Shown here: positions 55,286-63,853 of the stretch, one piece after another
Layout: every line of letters begins with the position of its first letter
Numbering within the stretch: the first letter of the stretch is position 1
Assembly (NCBI RefSeq): GCF_001306415.1
Contig: NZ_LDJX01000001.1
Coordinates: 620,001 to 684,000, forward strand
Reading direction: 5' to 3'
Length of the DNA: 64,000 bases
Source: Croceitalea dokdonensis DOKDO 023
GTDB lineage: Bacteria; Bacteroidota; Bacteroidia; Flavobacteriales; Flavobacteriaceae
Made by a program: the position numbers and the translations under genes
The notes under the pieces: generated by a model
Databases searched by the model: none
What the model was told of the DNA's origin: nothing
Seen by the model: only the letters and a program-made list of their open reading frames with translations

Positions 55286-57052
55286 ATGAGACTATTTTTT
55301 ATTTTGACCGTTGCCGTGTTTCCTGGTCTATTTTGTCTGGGCCAGACCAATACATACACCATTTCCTTTAACAATGCCGTTCATCATGAAGGAAGGTTTC
55401 AGCTACATTTTCCAAAGATTGAGGTTGATACCCTTGTGCTCCGTATGGCAAACAGCTCTCCCGGAAGGTATGCTTTCCATTCTTTTGCTAAAAATATATA
55501 TAGTGTAACTGCTACAAACATAAATGGGGACACCTTAACCCTTCATAGACCCAATCCTTACGAATGGCGAGTGCCTGGACATCAAGGGGAGGTTACCATA
55601 AGCTATACCCTTTTTGCCAACAGGGGTGATGGCACCTTTTCCCAGATAGATGAAACCCATGCGCACCTAAACATTCCCGCGAGCTTTATGTATGCGCCTA
55701 GCCTGTCCAACAGGCCCATAGAAGTTAAGGTAGAGGTTCCGGAAAATTCTAATTGGCAGGTGGCCACCCAATTAAAGCAACTTAAAGATAACACCTTTTG
55801 GGCGCCCAATCTTTATTACTTTATGGACAGCCCCATGGAAATCAGCAATTTTCAAATCCGTGAATTTCCAGTAGATAACCAAACGATACGCTTTGCACTG
55901 CACCATCAAGGAACACAAGAGGAATTGGATGTGTATTTTAAAAAAATCCAAAAAATTGTTCTGGAACAAAAAACCATCTTTGGTGAACTTCCAAAGTTTG
56001 ATTTTGGCACTTATACTTTTCTCGCATGCTATATGCCACAAGTGAACGGCGATGGAATGGAGCATCGGAATTCTACCATTTTAACCAATACACGCAGTCT
56101 TGCTGGCGAGGGTATGGAACGGAATTTAGGAACGGTCTCCCATGAATTTTTTCATGCATGGAACGTAGAACGCATCAGACCCAAATCTTTGGAGCCGTTT
56201 GATTTTGAGCAGGTAGACATGAGCGGGGAATTATGGTTTGCGGAAGGATTTACCTCCTACTACACCAACTTGGTGTTATGCAGGGCAGGACTTATGACTC
56301 CAGAAGCCTATATCAAGTCCCTTAATGGCACCTTTAACTATGTTTGGAACAGCCCAGGAACACAGTTCTACAATCCCATTGAGATGAGCTACCAGGCTCC
56401 CTTTGTGGATGCCGCTACCTCTCTGGACCCACAAAACAGAAACAATACGTTTATCAGTTACTATTCCTACGGTAGTGTTTTAGGATTGGCATTAGATTTA
56501 ACCCTACGACAAAAAGGGCTTAATCTCGATGATTTTTTTAAACAAGTTTGGTTGCGATATGGTAAGACAGAAAAACCATATACCGTTTCCAATTTGGAAG
56601 AGGAATTGCAGTTGTATGCAGGCAAGGAACTGGCTACTGATTTTTTCGGCCGTTACATCTACGATAGTCAAATGCCGGATTATGGTGCGTTGTTGGCGTC
56701 TGTTGGTTTGGTATTGGGGCAAGGGCAAAACACTGGATATTTTGGTGCTTCTGTCAATGAAAATATAATCAGCGGGAATACGATAATCCATGGCCCCGCT
56801 TATCAGGCTGGTTTGGAAAAAGGGGATAGATTGTTAAGCGTGAACAATAAGCCCCTTAGCAGTGGATTTACATTTTCCGATTATCTTACGGGTACAGCTG
56901 CAGATGAGGTTGTAACGCTCACCTTTGAGCGCTTTGGCAAAGAACGCCAGACTATGGTCACCTTGGCCAAAGACCCTACTTATACCATTGAAATTGGTGA
57001 AAAAATCGATAAAAAGACACTAGAGGCCAGAAAACAATGGTTAAAACAATAA
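55286..57052 (+). CDS. M61 glycyl aminopeptidase with PDZ domain
   Basis: A 588-aa exported metallopeptidase. Signal peptide 1-19 (CLGQ), an N-terminal beta domain, the zinc motif HEFFH (286-290) with third ligand Glu in LWFAEGFTSYY, and a C-terminal PDZ domain (about 485-565: IHGPAYQAGLEKGDRLLSVNNK in part). This is the standard layout of M61 enzymes, which favour N-terminal Gly or Ala. It lies 40 bases after the amylase gene and may share its transcript. Confidence 0.92.
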   Translation: MRLFFILTVAVFPGLFCLGQTNTYTISFNNAVHHEGRFQLHFPKIEVDTLVLRMANSSPGRYAFHSFAKNIYSVTATNINGDTLTLHRPNPYEWRVPGHQGEVTISYTLFANRGDGTFSQIDETHAHLNIPASFMYAPSLSNRPIEVKVEVPENSNWQVATQLKQLKDNTFWAPNLYYFMDSPMEISNFQIREFPVDNQTIRFALHHQGTQEELDVYFKKIQKIVLEQKTIFGELPKFDFGTYTFLACYMPQVNGDGMEHRNSTILTNTRSLAGEGMERNLGTVSHEFFHAWNVERIRPKSLEPFDFEQVDMSGELWFAEGFTSYYTNLVLCRAGLMTPEAYIKSLNGTFNYVWNSPGTQFYNPIEMSYQAPFVDAATSLDPQNRNNTFISYYSYGSVLGLALDLTLRQKGLNLDDFFKQVWLRYGKTEKPYTVSNLEEELQLYAGKELATDFFGRYIYDSQMPDYGALLASVGLVLGQGQNTGYFGASVNENIISGNTIIHGPAYQAGLEKGDRLLSVNNKPLSSGFTFSDYLTGTAADEVVTLTFERFGKERQTMVTLAKDPTYTIEIGEKIDKKTLEARKQWLKQ

Positions 57053-57560
57053 GGCTTTTAAGGTTGTTTAAACCGTCTTCAAAATCCTTTCCAACCATGT
57101 TGTCCATGCTCATAATCAACATGAAAATAGACATGGGAAACTTGCTATTCGCTTAGAAACCCCAGGTAACCATGGTATGCCAAAAAGCTAGCTCATCAGC
57201 AAGAAAATAGCGGTTAGACTGGAATTTAAACAGTTACCTAAAATGAAGTTGGCCTTCAATACGGTGCCCATCTCCTATGCTGGTGATTTCCTGTTCCCCG
57301 TCACCAACGTCCTTGTTGCCCAACCAGTAACCCATAGAACCAACGTCACCGTCCACCCCCTTTATTCCCGCCTCATGTTAGGGTCTTTTTTTGCCCATGG
57401 CGACCATTGGTCTTGAAATTTTAGGGAACGTAGTTTGTAAAAACTTCGGCTTTAGGTTTTTCAATTAGGATAGTTCTGGATACCTCATAAGATTTGGGGC
57501 TATCAGGGATAAAAAGAGAATAATTACAAGAAGGCCGACAAAAAATACAGTACAGTAAAC
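57053..57560 (-). pseudogene. Decayed SRPBCC (polyketide-cyclase-like) gene
   Basis: Read leftward, pieces of one SRPBCC/START-like protein appear in the right order but in different frames: a membrane helix (FVGLLVIILFLSLIAP, about 57550-57490), RTILIEKPKAEVF (about 57470), DQWSPWAKKDPNM (about 57410-57375), GVDGDVGSMGYWVG (about 57359-57319), NKDVGDGEQEITSI (about 57320-57270), then TMVTWGF, an in-frame stop at 57155-57153, ANSKFPM and DNMVGKDFEDGL (about 57100-57060). At least four frameshifts and one nonsense codon separate them. It accounts for most of the 584-base gap between the M61 and TrmH genes. Confidence 0.85.
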
Positions 57561-57636
57561 ATCTTGTTCAAAATCTTGTTTGGATTCAAGAACCGATAAA
57601 GATGCAAACAAGCTTCGCCACCAATAATGACATGCC

Positions 57637-58290
57637 TTATCCCTGTTGGTATTTAGCAATGATACCCTCCACGTTTTTAATGGATTTTTTGGTCCATTCC
57701 AATCGTTTTTGCTGCCGTTCGGCTTCAGGTAAAGACCAGGGCAAGTCACTTTTCCTTAAACGTTCCGTTAAATCCTGTAAGATAATGGCGGCAGCTACGG
57801 AAACGTTTAGGCTTTCCGTAAAACCAACCATTGGCAGGGTCAAAAACCCATCTGCCTGTTGTAATACCGTTTCGCTAATGCCTTCCTTTTCCGTACCAAA
57901 TACCAAGGCTGTAGGTTGCGTAAGTGTAAATTCGGACAACGTTTTGCTAGTAAGGTGTGGGGTGGTTGCGATGATTTGATACCCCATTGCTTTTAATGAC
58001 CGTAAACAGCTTTTGGTATCATCATATCTATGGATATCCACCCATTGCTCGGCACCTTTGGCAATTTTTTTCTCCAAGCGGTTCTTGTAGGCATCTTCAA
58101 TTACGTGAAGTGTTTGTACACCAAAAGCATCACAGCTACGAATAACCGCACTGGTATTGTGCAAGTGGTATACATCTTCCATCGCCACAGTAAGAAAATT
58201 AGTCCTATTGGCCAACACCTCTAAAAACCTTTGTTTCCGGTTTTGGGTGAGGATTCCTTCCAAATAGTGCAATAAATCCGCATCAAACAT
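57637..58290 (-). CDS. tRNA/rRNA 2'-O-methyltransferase, TrmH (SpoU) family
   Basis: A 217-aa SPOUT enzyme. The three SpoU motifs are visible: NTSAVIRSCDAFGVQTLHV near residue 45, VFGTEKEGIS at about 130 and LPMVGFTESLNVSVAAAI at about 150, which together form the SAM knot. The N-terminal extension and C-terminal helices match TrmH (Gm18 of tRNA) better than RlmB. The exact target is inferred. The decayed SRPBCC gene lies immediately downstream. Confidence 0.88.
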   Translation of the reverse strand: MFDADLLHYLEGILTQNRKQRFLEVLANRTNFLTVAMEDVYHLHNTSAVIRSCDAFGVQTLHVIEDAYKNRLEKKIAKGAEQWVDIHRYDDTKSCLRSLKAMGYQIIATTPHLTSKTLSEFTLTQPTALVFGTEKEGISETVLQQADGFLTLPMVGFTESLNVSVAAAIILQDLTERLRKSDLPWSLPEAERQQKRLEWTKKSIKNVEGIIAKYQQG

Positions 58291-58312
58291 AGGGTTAAGA
58301 TAATCAAAATGT

Positions 58313-58320
58313 TAAATTTG
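58313..58320 (+). promoter_or_regulatory. -7 element for the sirtuin gene
   Basis: TAAATTTG is an exact TAnnTTTG match, 16 bases before ATG 58337. No clear TTG upstream. Confidence 0.45.
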
Positions 58321-58336
58321 AAAAGATGCAAAAGCT

Positions 58337-59029
58337 ATGGCAAAGAAAAAAATTGTGGTACTTACCGGAGCGGGAATGAGTGCGGAAAGCGGCTTAAAAA
58401 CCTTTAGGGATGCCAATGGCTTATGGGAAGGTCATGATGTGATGCAGGTGGCCTCCCCGGAAGGTTTTGCAAATGATCCAGAGCTGGTGCTTGAGTTTTA
58501 CAACCAACGTAGAAGGCAATTATTAGAGGTAGCACCCAATAAAGGACATCATGACCTAGCAGCCATGGAAACCGATTTTGACGTTCATATCATCACCCAA
58601 AATGTTGACAACCTGCATGAACAAGCGGGAAGTAGCAAGGTGCTGCATCTTCATGGCGAATTGCTAAAAGTACGCAGCACAGAAAATGAAAATGATATAC
58701 GGTATTGGGAAAAAGATTTGATAGTGGGCGATGTAGACCAAAATGGCCATCAGTTAAGACCACACATTGTCTGGTTTGGTGAAATGGTGCCACAGCTTGA
58801 TAATGCCATCGCCATTACCAAAAAAGCAGAGGTATTGCTCATCATTGGCACATCCATGCAAGTATACCCGGCCGCAAGTTTAATACATTACGTGCGCATG
58901 GGAACCCCAATCTATTTTATTGACCCAAAATCCAAAGTAGGGGCCAGTGATTTCCCAAACCTTCAGATTATTTCCAAAACAGCTTCGGAAGGCGTCTCAG
59001 AGGTCATCCGCATGCTACAAAAAACCTAG
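58337..59029 (+). CDS. Sirtuin NAD-dependent protein deacylase (CobB-like, no zinc cysteines)
   Basis: A 230-aa SIR2 protein. GAGMSAESG (11-19), TQNVDNLHEQAG (87-98) and the catalytic His106 (HLHGELL) are intact. Tyr55 and Arg58 (FYNQRR) fit the YxxR motif that marks desuccinylases/demalonylases of the class III type. The protein has no cysteine at all, so the usual structural zinc site is absent; the insert at 111-140 is charged instead. It removes acyl groups from lysines using NAD. A helical protein gene follows after one base. Confidence 0.9.
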   Translation: MAKKKIVVLTGAGMSAESGLKTFRDANGLWEGHDVMQVASPEGFANDPELVLEFYNQRRRQLLEVAPNKGHHDLAAMETDFDVHIITQNVDNLHEQAGSSKVLHLHGELLKVRSTENENDIRYWEKDLIVGDVDQNGHQLRPHIVWFGEMVPQLDNAIAITKKAEVLLIIGTSMQVYPAASLIHYVRMGTPIYFIDPKSKVGASDFPNLQIISKTASEGVSEVIRMLQKT

Positions 59030-59030
59030 G

Positions 59031-59606
59031 ATGACAAAGGAAGAACTTCATATTGCTTTAAATTCAGGTAGGCTTTCAAAAGTTAAAATAGACCTTCTTG
59101 TCGCAAAGCTTAAAACACGGCCAGATGTAATACAACCATTGTTGACAGCGATTTTTGAGCAAGATAAGAACAATGAGTTCAATGCTAGTTGGGTTTTTGA
59201 CCATCTGATGAGGGAAAAGCTTCATTTTTTAATTCCCCATGTTTCCTACTTTATCCGTGGCACCTCAACATTGACCTCAGAATCCTGTATGCGGCCAATG
59301 GCGCATACTTGCCAATTATTAACGGAAGCATATTTTAAGGAAGCACAGCCAGCATTTACAGATAGGGTTAAAGTAAAGGAGTTGGAACCTTTGGTAAGTA
59401 TATGTTTTGATTGGCTCATTGGAACGCATAAAGCAGCCACCAAGGTCTTTGCCATGACCTCCCTTTATTATTTAGGCAAGGGATTTCCTTGGATTCATCC
59501 AGAACTAAAACAGTATCTGGAAAACACCTTTTCCGAGGGCACACCAGGATATAAAAACCGGGCCGGGAAATTGTTGGAACTACTAAAGAAAAAAACTAAT
59601 TTTTAG
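59031..59606 (+). CDS. Helical protein of unknown function before purB
   Basis: A 191-aa soluble protein, helical throughout, with HEAT-like pairs of helices (LLTAIFEQDKNNEFNASWVFDHLM, quoted in part; ATKVFAMTSLYYLGK). No signal peptide or motif. ATG 59031 follows the sirtuin stop by one base, and the frame upstream of it runs inside the sirtuin gene. Genes of this type occur before purB in other Flavobacteriia and are sometimes given purB's name by mistake. It may be an adaptor for the sirtuin or PurB, but this is only from position. Confidence 0.75.
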   Translation: MTKEELHIALNSGRLSKVKIDLLVAKLKTRPDVIQPLLTAIFEQDKNNEFNASWVFDHLMREKLHFLIPHVSYFIRGTSTLTSESCMRPMAHTCQLLTEAYFKEAQPAFTDRVKVKELEPLVSICFDWLIGTHKAATKVFAMTSLYYLGKGFPWIHPELKQYLENTFSEGTPGYKNRAGKLLELLKKKTNF

Positions 59607-59645
59607 ATTGGCATACCTTACGACACGGGGTCTTAACCCAAACGC

Positions 59646-59675
59646 TTGACAACCTAATTCTAAACCCTATCTTTG
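59646..59675 (+). promoter_or_regulatory. Promoter for purB
   Basis: TTG (59646-59648), a 19-base spacer and TATCTTTG (59668-59675), a perfect match to the Flavobacteriia consensus. The leader would be 11-13 bases before ATG 59692. Confidence 0.82.
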
Positions 59676-59691
59676 CGATTCTAAAAAAAAT

Positions 59692-61038
59692 ATGATGTCA
59701 TTACACCCATTGAACGCCATTTCACCCATAGACGGACGTTACCGAGACAAAACGGCCGCTCTAGGCAATTATTTTTCCGAGGAAGCCTTGATAAAATACC
59801 GCGTTCAGGTAGAGATTGAATATTTTATTGCCCTTTGTGAAATTCCATTGCCACAATTAAGAAGCGTGGACCCTGGGATATTTGCGTCCCTAAGAAAGCT
59901 TTACCTTGATTTTTCTTCAGCAGATGCCAGTGCCATAAAGGATATCGAAAAAATAACCAACCATGATGTAAAGGCCGTGGAGTATTTTATCAAGGAAAAA
60001 TTTGATGCTCTTGGCCTTGAAGCTTATAAGGAATTTATCCATTTTGGCCTCACCTCGCAGGATATCAATAACACAGCTATCCCTTATTCCATGAAGGCGG
60101 CCATGAACGATGTCTACGTTCCCTTATATTTTGAGGTGTATGAAAAACTAAAGGAGCTGGCTACAACTTGGGCAGATATTCCCATGCTGGCGCGTACCCA
60201 TGGACAACCGGCATCCCCTACCCGTTTAGGCAAAGAATTGGATGTTTTTGTCGAAAGATTAAAACAGCAATTTGATTTACTGAACGATATTCCTTCTGCT
60301 GCAAAATTTGGCGGTGCCACAGGTAATTACAACGCCCATAAAGTGGCATATCCAAACATTGACTGGAAAGCCTTTGGACAGCAATTTGTTCAGGAAAAAT
60401 TGGGACTATACCATTCGTTTCCAACCACCCAAATAGAACATTATGACCACATGGCAGCGTTGTTTGACTGTTTAAAGCGCATCAATACCATATTGATTGA
60501 TTTAAACCGTGATTTATGGACGTATATCTCCATGGATTATTTTAAGCAAAAAATCAAGAAAGGTGAGGTAGGCTCATCGGCAATGCCGCATAAGGTAAAC
60601 CCAATAGACTTTGAAAATTCTGAGGGAAATCTAGGACTTGCCAATGCCATATTGGAACACTTATCTGCAAAACTCCCTATTTCTAGATTACAACGGGATT
60701 TGACGGACAGTACCGTTTTACGCAACCTTGGGGTACCCTTTGGGCATATGGTGGTCGCGTTTAAATCCACTTTAAAAGGGCTGAACAAATTGGTGTTGAA
60801 CCGAGAAAAGTTTGAAGCCGACCTAGAAAATAACTGGGCCGTAGTTGCAGAGGCCATACAGACCATTCTACGAAGGGAAGGGTATCCAAACCCGTACGAA
60901 GCGCTTAAAGGGCTTACTAGGACTAATGAGAAAATTGATCAGGCCTCTATTGCACAGTTCATTGAGACCTTGGAAGTGACAGCTGCCGTAAAAACAGAAC
61001 TAAAAAAAATAACCCCAGCGAATTACACTGGGGTCTAA
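59692..61038 (+). CDS. purB: Adenylosuccinate lyase PurB
   Basis: Catalyses two steps of purine synthesis: release of fumarate from SAICAR and from adenylosuccinate. The 448-aa protein has His170 (ARTHGQPASPT) and the fumarase-superfamily signature GSSAMPHKVNP (294-304) with the catalytic Ser. Two ATGs stand in tandem (59692 and 59695). Its last codons contain a hairpin that acts as terminator for the opposite strand, and they encode TPANYTGV. Confidence 0.96.
   Translation: MMSLHPLNAISPIDGRYRDKTAALGNYFSEEALIKYRVQVEIEYFIALCEIPLPQLRSVDPGIFASLRKLYLDFSSADASAIKDIEKITNHDVKAVEYFIKEKFDALGLEAYKEFIHFGLTSQDINNTAIPYSMKAAMNDVYVPLYFEVYEKLKELATTWADIPMLARTHGQPASPTRLGKELDVFVERLKQQFDLLNDIPSAAKFGGATGNYNAHKVAYPNIDWKAFGQQFVQEKLGLYHSFPTTQIEHYDHMAALFDCLKRINTILIDLNRDLWTYISMDYFKQKIKKGEVGSSAMPHKVNPIDFENSEGNLGLANAILEHLSAKLPISRLQRDLTDSTVLRNLGVPFGHMVVAFKSTLKGLNKLVLNREKFEADLENNWAVVAEAIQTILRREGYPNPYEALKGLTRTNEKIDQASIAQFIETLEVTAAVKTELKKITPANYTGV
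61002..61034 (-). terminator. Terminator of mscS, embedded in the end of purB
   Basis: Read leftward: ACCCCAG (61034-61028), a nine-base loop, CTGGGGT (61018-61012), then TATTTTTTTTA (61011-61001). A perfect seven-base GC-rich stem with a T-run. It lies inside the purB coding region and ends 27 bases after the mscS stop. On the purB strand no T-run follows. Confidence 0.85.
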
Positions 61039-61060
61039 TTAAAAAGCCATGTTTTTAATA

Positions 61061-61870
61061 TTATCCTTCCTTGTGGATTTCCACTTGATGGGGATAAGGA
61101 ATTTCGATACCGGCTTTGTCCAAGGCCAATTTACAATTCTCGTAGGTGGCAAAGTAAACATCCCAATAATGCTCTGGCTTACAGAAAGGGCGTACGGCAA
61201 AATTCACCGAGCTATCTGCCAATTCGGCCACATTTACAGAGGGTGCTGGATCTTGCAATACCAACGGGTTAGAGGTAAGTACCTCTAGTAACACCTCTTT
61301 GGTCTTTTTGATATCTTCCCCATACCCTACACCTATGGTGGTATCTACCCTAATTTTTCCTTCTGCCGTATAGTTTACAATATTGCCATTGGCCATAGCC
61401 CCATTGGGCACAATAATCAGTTTGTTTTCTGGGGAAACCAATTTAGTGGTGAAAATCTCAATTTCCTTGACTACTCCTAAAGCTCCTTGCGCCTCAACCA
61501 AGTCCCCGATTTTGTAAGGCTTAAAAATCATGATCAATACCCCACCGGCAAAGTTGGAAAGTGACCCCTGCAAGGCTAAACCAACCGCTAGACCCGCAGC
61601 TGCAATGACCGCTGCCAAACTTGTAGTTTCTACCCCCAAGGTCCCAATAACCGTTATGATCAGAAATATTTTTAACGCCCAACTTACCAAGTTCATTAAA
61701 AATCGCTGTAGGGACTCATCATAACTGCCCTTTGCCATTACTTTGCGCAGTACCCCAACTAGCTTCTTGATGATCCAAGAACCGATAATGTAAATAAGAA
61801 TGGCCTTTAAGACCGGAATACCATATGTTTCTACGTAACCCATTATGGTATCCATTGATAAATTTTCCAT
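61061..61870 (-). CDS. Small-conductance mechanosensitive channel (MscS family)
   Basis: Opens under membrane tension to release solutes. The 269-aa protein has three transmembrane helices, the third being the pore helix with small residues (AAVIAAAGLAVGLALQGSLSNFAGGVLI, in part), then the beta domain (FKPYKIGDLVEAQGALGVVKEIEIF in part, IIVPNGAMANGNIVNYT) and the C-terminal alpha/beta domain. Length equals E. coli MscS (286 aa) within the normal range. Ends at the terminator that overlaps purB. Confidence 0.94.
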   Translation of the reverse strand: MENLSMDTIMGYVETYGIPVLKAILIYIIGSWIIKKLVGVLRKVMAKGSYDESLQRFLMNLVSWALKIFLIITVIGTLGVETTSLAAVIAAAGLAVGLALQGSLSNFAGGVLIMIFKPYKIGDLVEAQGALGVVKEIEIFTTKLVSPENKLIIVPNGAMANGNIVNYTAEGKIRVDTTIGVGYGEDIKKTKEVLLEVLTSNPLVLQDPAPSVNVAELADSSVNFAVRPFCKPEHYWDVYFATYENCKLALDKAGIEIPYPHQVEIHKEG

Positions 61871-61961
61871 TTGTTGCTATTTAAATTAGTAGTGTTTCTA
61901 AAAACTATGACACCAAGATAAGGAATGAGTCACTTTTTACCCTGAAAAATAATTGAAGGAT

Positions 61962-61993
61962 AAAAAAAATCCCGACTCTTTTGGAACCGGGAC
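61962..61993 (-). terminator. Intrinsic terminator after the first DUF4252 gene
   Basis: Read leftward: TCCCG (61992-61988), a 13-base loop, CGGGA (61974-61970), then eight T (61969-61962). It lies 24 bases after the stop at 62017 and ends the DUF4252 cluster. Confidence 0.8.
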
Positions 61994-62016
61994 CTATCAT
62001 TAGTTTGGTTTAAGGA

Positions 62017-62556
62017 CTATCCTTTTAGAAATTCACCAATTTCACCAAGGCCCTCCCCGTCAAAGTCAGATTGTTGTAGGGCCTGGATAAGCTGGACAAT
62101 ATGGGCCGGGTTCATATCCCTGCCTAGGACTCGTATCAATGCAAAACCCTTGTCATCACTATCCCCATAAATAATTACCTCGTCTATGGCATTGTCCTCA
62201 CCCAGGTATTTTATTACTCCTTTACCATATTGGGTGTTAATCTTCATGAGTTCCACAAAGTCATCATCACGCAGTATTTGCTTTACCTTAGCGCGTTCCA
62301 AGGTATACTCCTCTTTGTTGGCATCCGTCATTTTAAATGCCAAAAGATTAAATTTTCTTAACGATTCCAACGCTTCCTGCTGGGTAGCGTTAAGCTGGTT
62401 GCTTTCAATTTTTAAAATACTGGCAGGAACATCGAGTGAAATAAAGTTAGAATTCTCTTTGTTGTCGATATAATACTCCTGTAAACTCTGCTGTGAGGCA
62501 CAAGCTCCTAAACACAGGAGTACGGTGAGGAGCACAATTTTTATACTATTCTTCAT
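62017..62556 (-). CDS. DUF4252 lipoprotein
   Basis: A 179-aa lipoprotein (LLCLGAC, Cys19) of the DUF4252 family. After the signal come NFISLDVPASIL, a helical centre and the end DMNPAHIVQLIQALQQSDFDGEGL. Function unknown. It is the last of three DUF4252 genes reading leftward, separated from the second by 125 bases, and is closed by a terminator. It differs from the other two in being lipidated and in lacking their NLPxxLN ending. Confidence 0.82.
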   Translation of the reverse strand: MKNSIKIVLLTVLLCLGACASQQSLQEYYIDNKENSNFISLDVPASILKIESNQLNATQQEALESLRKFNLLAFKMTDANKEEYTLERAKVKQILRDDDFVELMKINTQYGKGVIKYLGEDNAIDEVIIYGDSDDKGFALIRVLGRDMNPAHIVQLIQALQQSDFDGEGLGEIGEFLKG

Positions 62557-62681
62557 GGTTTGTTGCTATTTTTTGTTTGTTGCATAGGTAGGCGGTTTAG
62601 CATACATGTTACATGAATTACCACAATAAAGATTGTTGTAAAAACGATAACTAAGTATAAAGTGACCTATTTTGCCACTTA

Positions 62682-63227
62682 TTATTTGCCTTTTTCTATT
62701 TGATTCAACTCTTTGGGAAGGTTCATTTTGTTCACCAAGGAACCTACTTTGTCCAATTCTATATTTCCCGTCATGGTTAGCAGTACGGTCTCAATAGAAC
62801 TATCGTTACCATCATTATCTTTTTTGTCAATTCCGGTAACGAACATCAACAATTCTTTTACCCTATTGGCGTTTCTACCTGTTTTAACGTAAAAACGAAC
62901 ATTGGTTTCACCGTCCCTAACCCGCATTAACTCTTCTAGGTTTTTCTGACGTACGTATTTTTTCATGGTCAAGGCCATATCCGCGGAAGCATTACCATTT
63001 TCTGATATAAATACCTTTATGCCATCTATGTGCTTCACCATCTCCAAAAACTCCTTGGTTTCCGCATCTTGGTCATCTGAGGACATATTGGCCACCAGTT
63101 CCAACAACCCCTTGTTAATGCTCAACGAAGCTACGTTTTCACTGTTTTCATACTTGTCAAACACGGTTTGGGAATACCCTGTGTAAGACAATAAGCTAAT
63201 GGATAAGATTACAAATACTCTTCTCAT
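62682..63227 (-). CDS. DUF4252 exported protein, second copy
   Basis: A 181-aa exported protein (signal peptide 1-19, YTGYSQ). It shares with the 63310 gene the pattern SLF/TVFDKYE, FISENGN or similar, a L-x-ELMRxxD-x-x-x-NVxFYVK segment, LLMFVTGI, ETVLLTMTGNIEL and VNKMNLPKELN. So the two are clear paralogues. No catalytic motif. DUF4252 genes in Flavobacteriia often follow an ECF sigma factor and a small membrane protein. Confidence 0.82.
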   Translation of the reverse strand: MRRVFVILSISLLSYTGYSQTVFDKYENSENVASLSINKGLLELVANMSSDDQDAETKEFLEMVKHIDGIKVFISENGNASADMALTMKKYVRQKNLEELMRVRDGETNVRFYVKTGRNANRVKELLMFVTGIDKKDNDGNDSSIETVLLTMTGNIELDKVGSLVNKMNLPKELNQIEKGK

Positions 63228-63272
63228 GATTTTTGTTTTTTGATTGTTTTTGATTGATAAAATTGGTTGCCA

Positions 63273-63297
63273 GCCGGTTATTGGAGCAACAACCGGC
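63273..63297 (-). promoter_or_regulatory. Hairpin between the second and third DUF4252 genes
   Basis: Seven-base arms GCCGGTT (63273-63279) and AACCGGC (63291-63297) around an 11-base loop in an 82-base gap. Not followed by a good T-run on the minus strand. It may be an mRNA-stability or attenuation element. Confidence 0.4.
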
Positions 63298-63309
63298 CAC
63301 CTTACCTTA

Positions 63310-63849
63310 CTATTGTTTTTTGCCGGCCTCGTTCAAGGCTTCGGGCAAGTTCATTTTTTTTGTCAGTGAATTAATTTTGTTGAGGTCAATATCCCCGGTC
63401 AGGGACAGTAAGACGGTTTCAAACTTTCTACCATCGGCCTCTACCTCCTTTAAGCCAGTGATAAACATCAATAACTCACTAACATGGTCATCATCTTTAC
63501 CTTCTTTGATATAGAACTTAACATTGGCATCTTTGTCCTTGATGCGCATTAATTCCGTTAGGGAGGATTTTTTAAGGTACCCGCTTACGGAAGACTTCAT
63601 TTCTGCACCAATACGCTCATTATCCGTGGTAAAGACTTTTAAACTTTTTAAACTTGTGGCGATATCCACAAAGTCTTGGGCCTCTGGATCATCTACTTCA
63701 ACATCTATTTTGGCCAACAGCCTAAACATACTCTCATTTACCACAATGGCGGTAACATCATCCAATTCCTCATATTTATCGAACAAGGATTGTGAAAAGC
63801 CCAATAAGGGGGCAACGGTCATAACTAGGATTACAATATTCTTTCTCAT
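63310..63849 (-). CDS. DUF4252 exported protein, first copy
   Basis: A DUF4252 protein with a signal peptide (ILVMTVAPLLGFSQS) and SLFDKYEELDDVTAIVV at the mature start. ELMRIKDKDANVKFYIKEG (in part), LLMFITGLKE, ETVLLSLTGDIDL and LTKKMNLPEALNEA are shared with the second copy. ATG 63867 would overlap the upstream gene by 14 bases; ATG 63849 (MRKNIVILV) lies four bases after that gene's stop and gives 179 aa, so I prefer it. Function unknown. Confidence 0.82.
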   Translation of the reverse strand: MRKNIVILVMTVAPLLGFSQSLFDKYEELDDVTAIVVNESMFRLLAKIDVEVDDPEAQDFVDIATSLKSLKVFTTDNERIGAEMKSSVSGYLKKSSLTELMRIKDKDANVKFYIKEGKDDDHVSELLMFITGLKEVEADGRKFETVLLSLTGDIDLNKINSLTKKMNLPEALNEAGKKQ

Positions 63850-63853
63850 TTTT

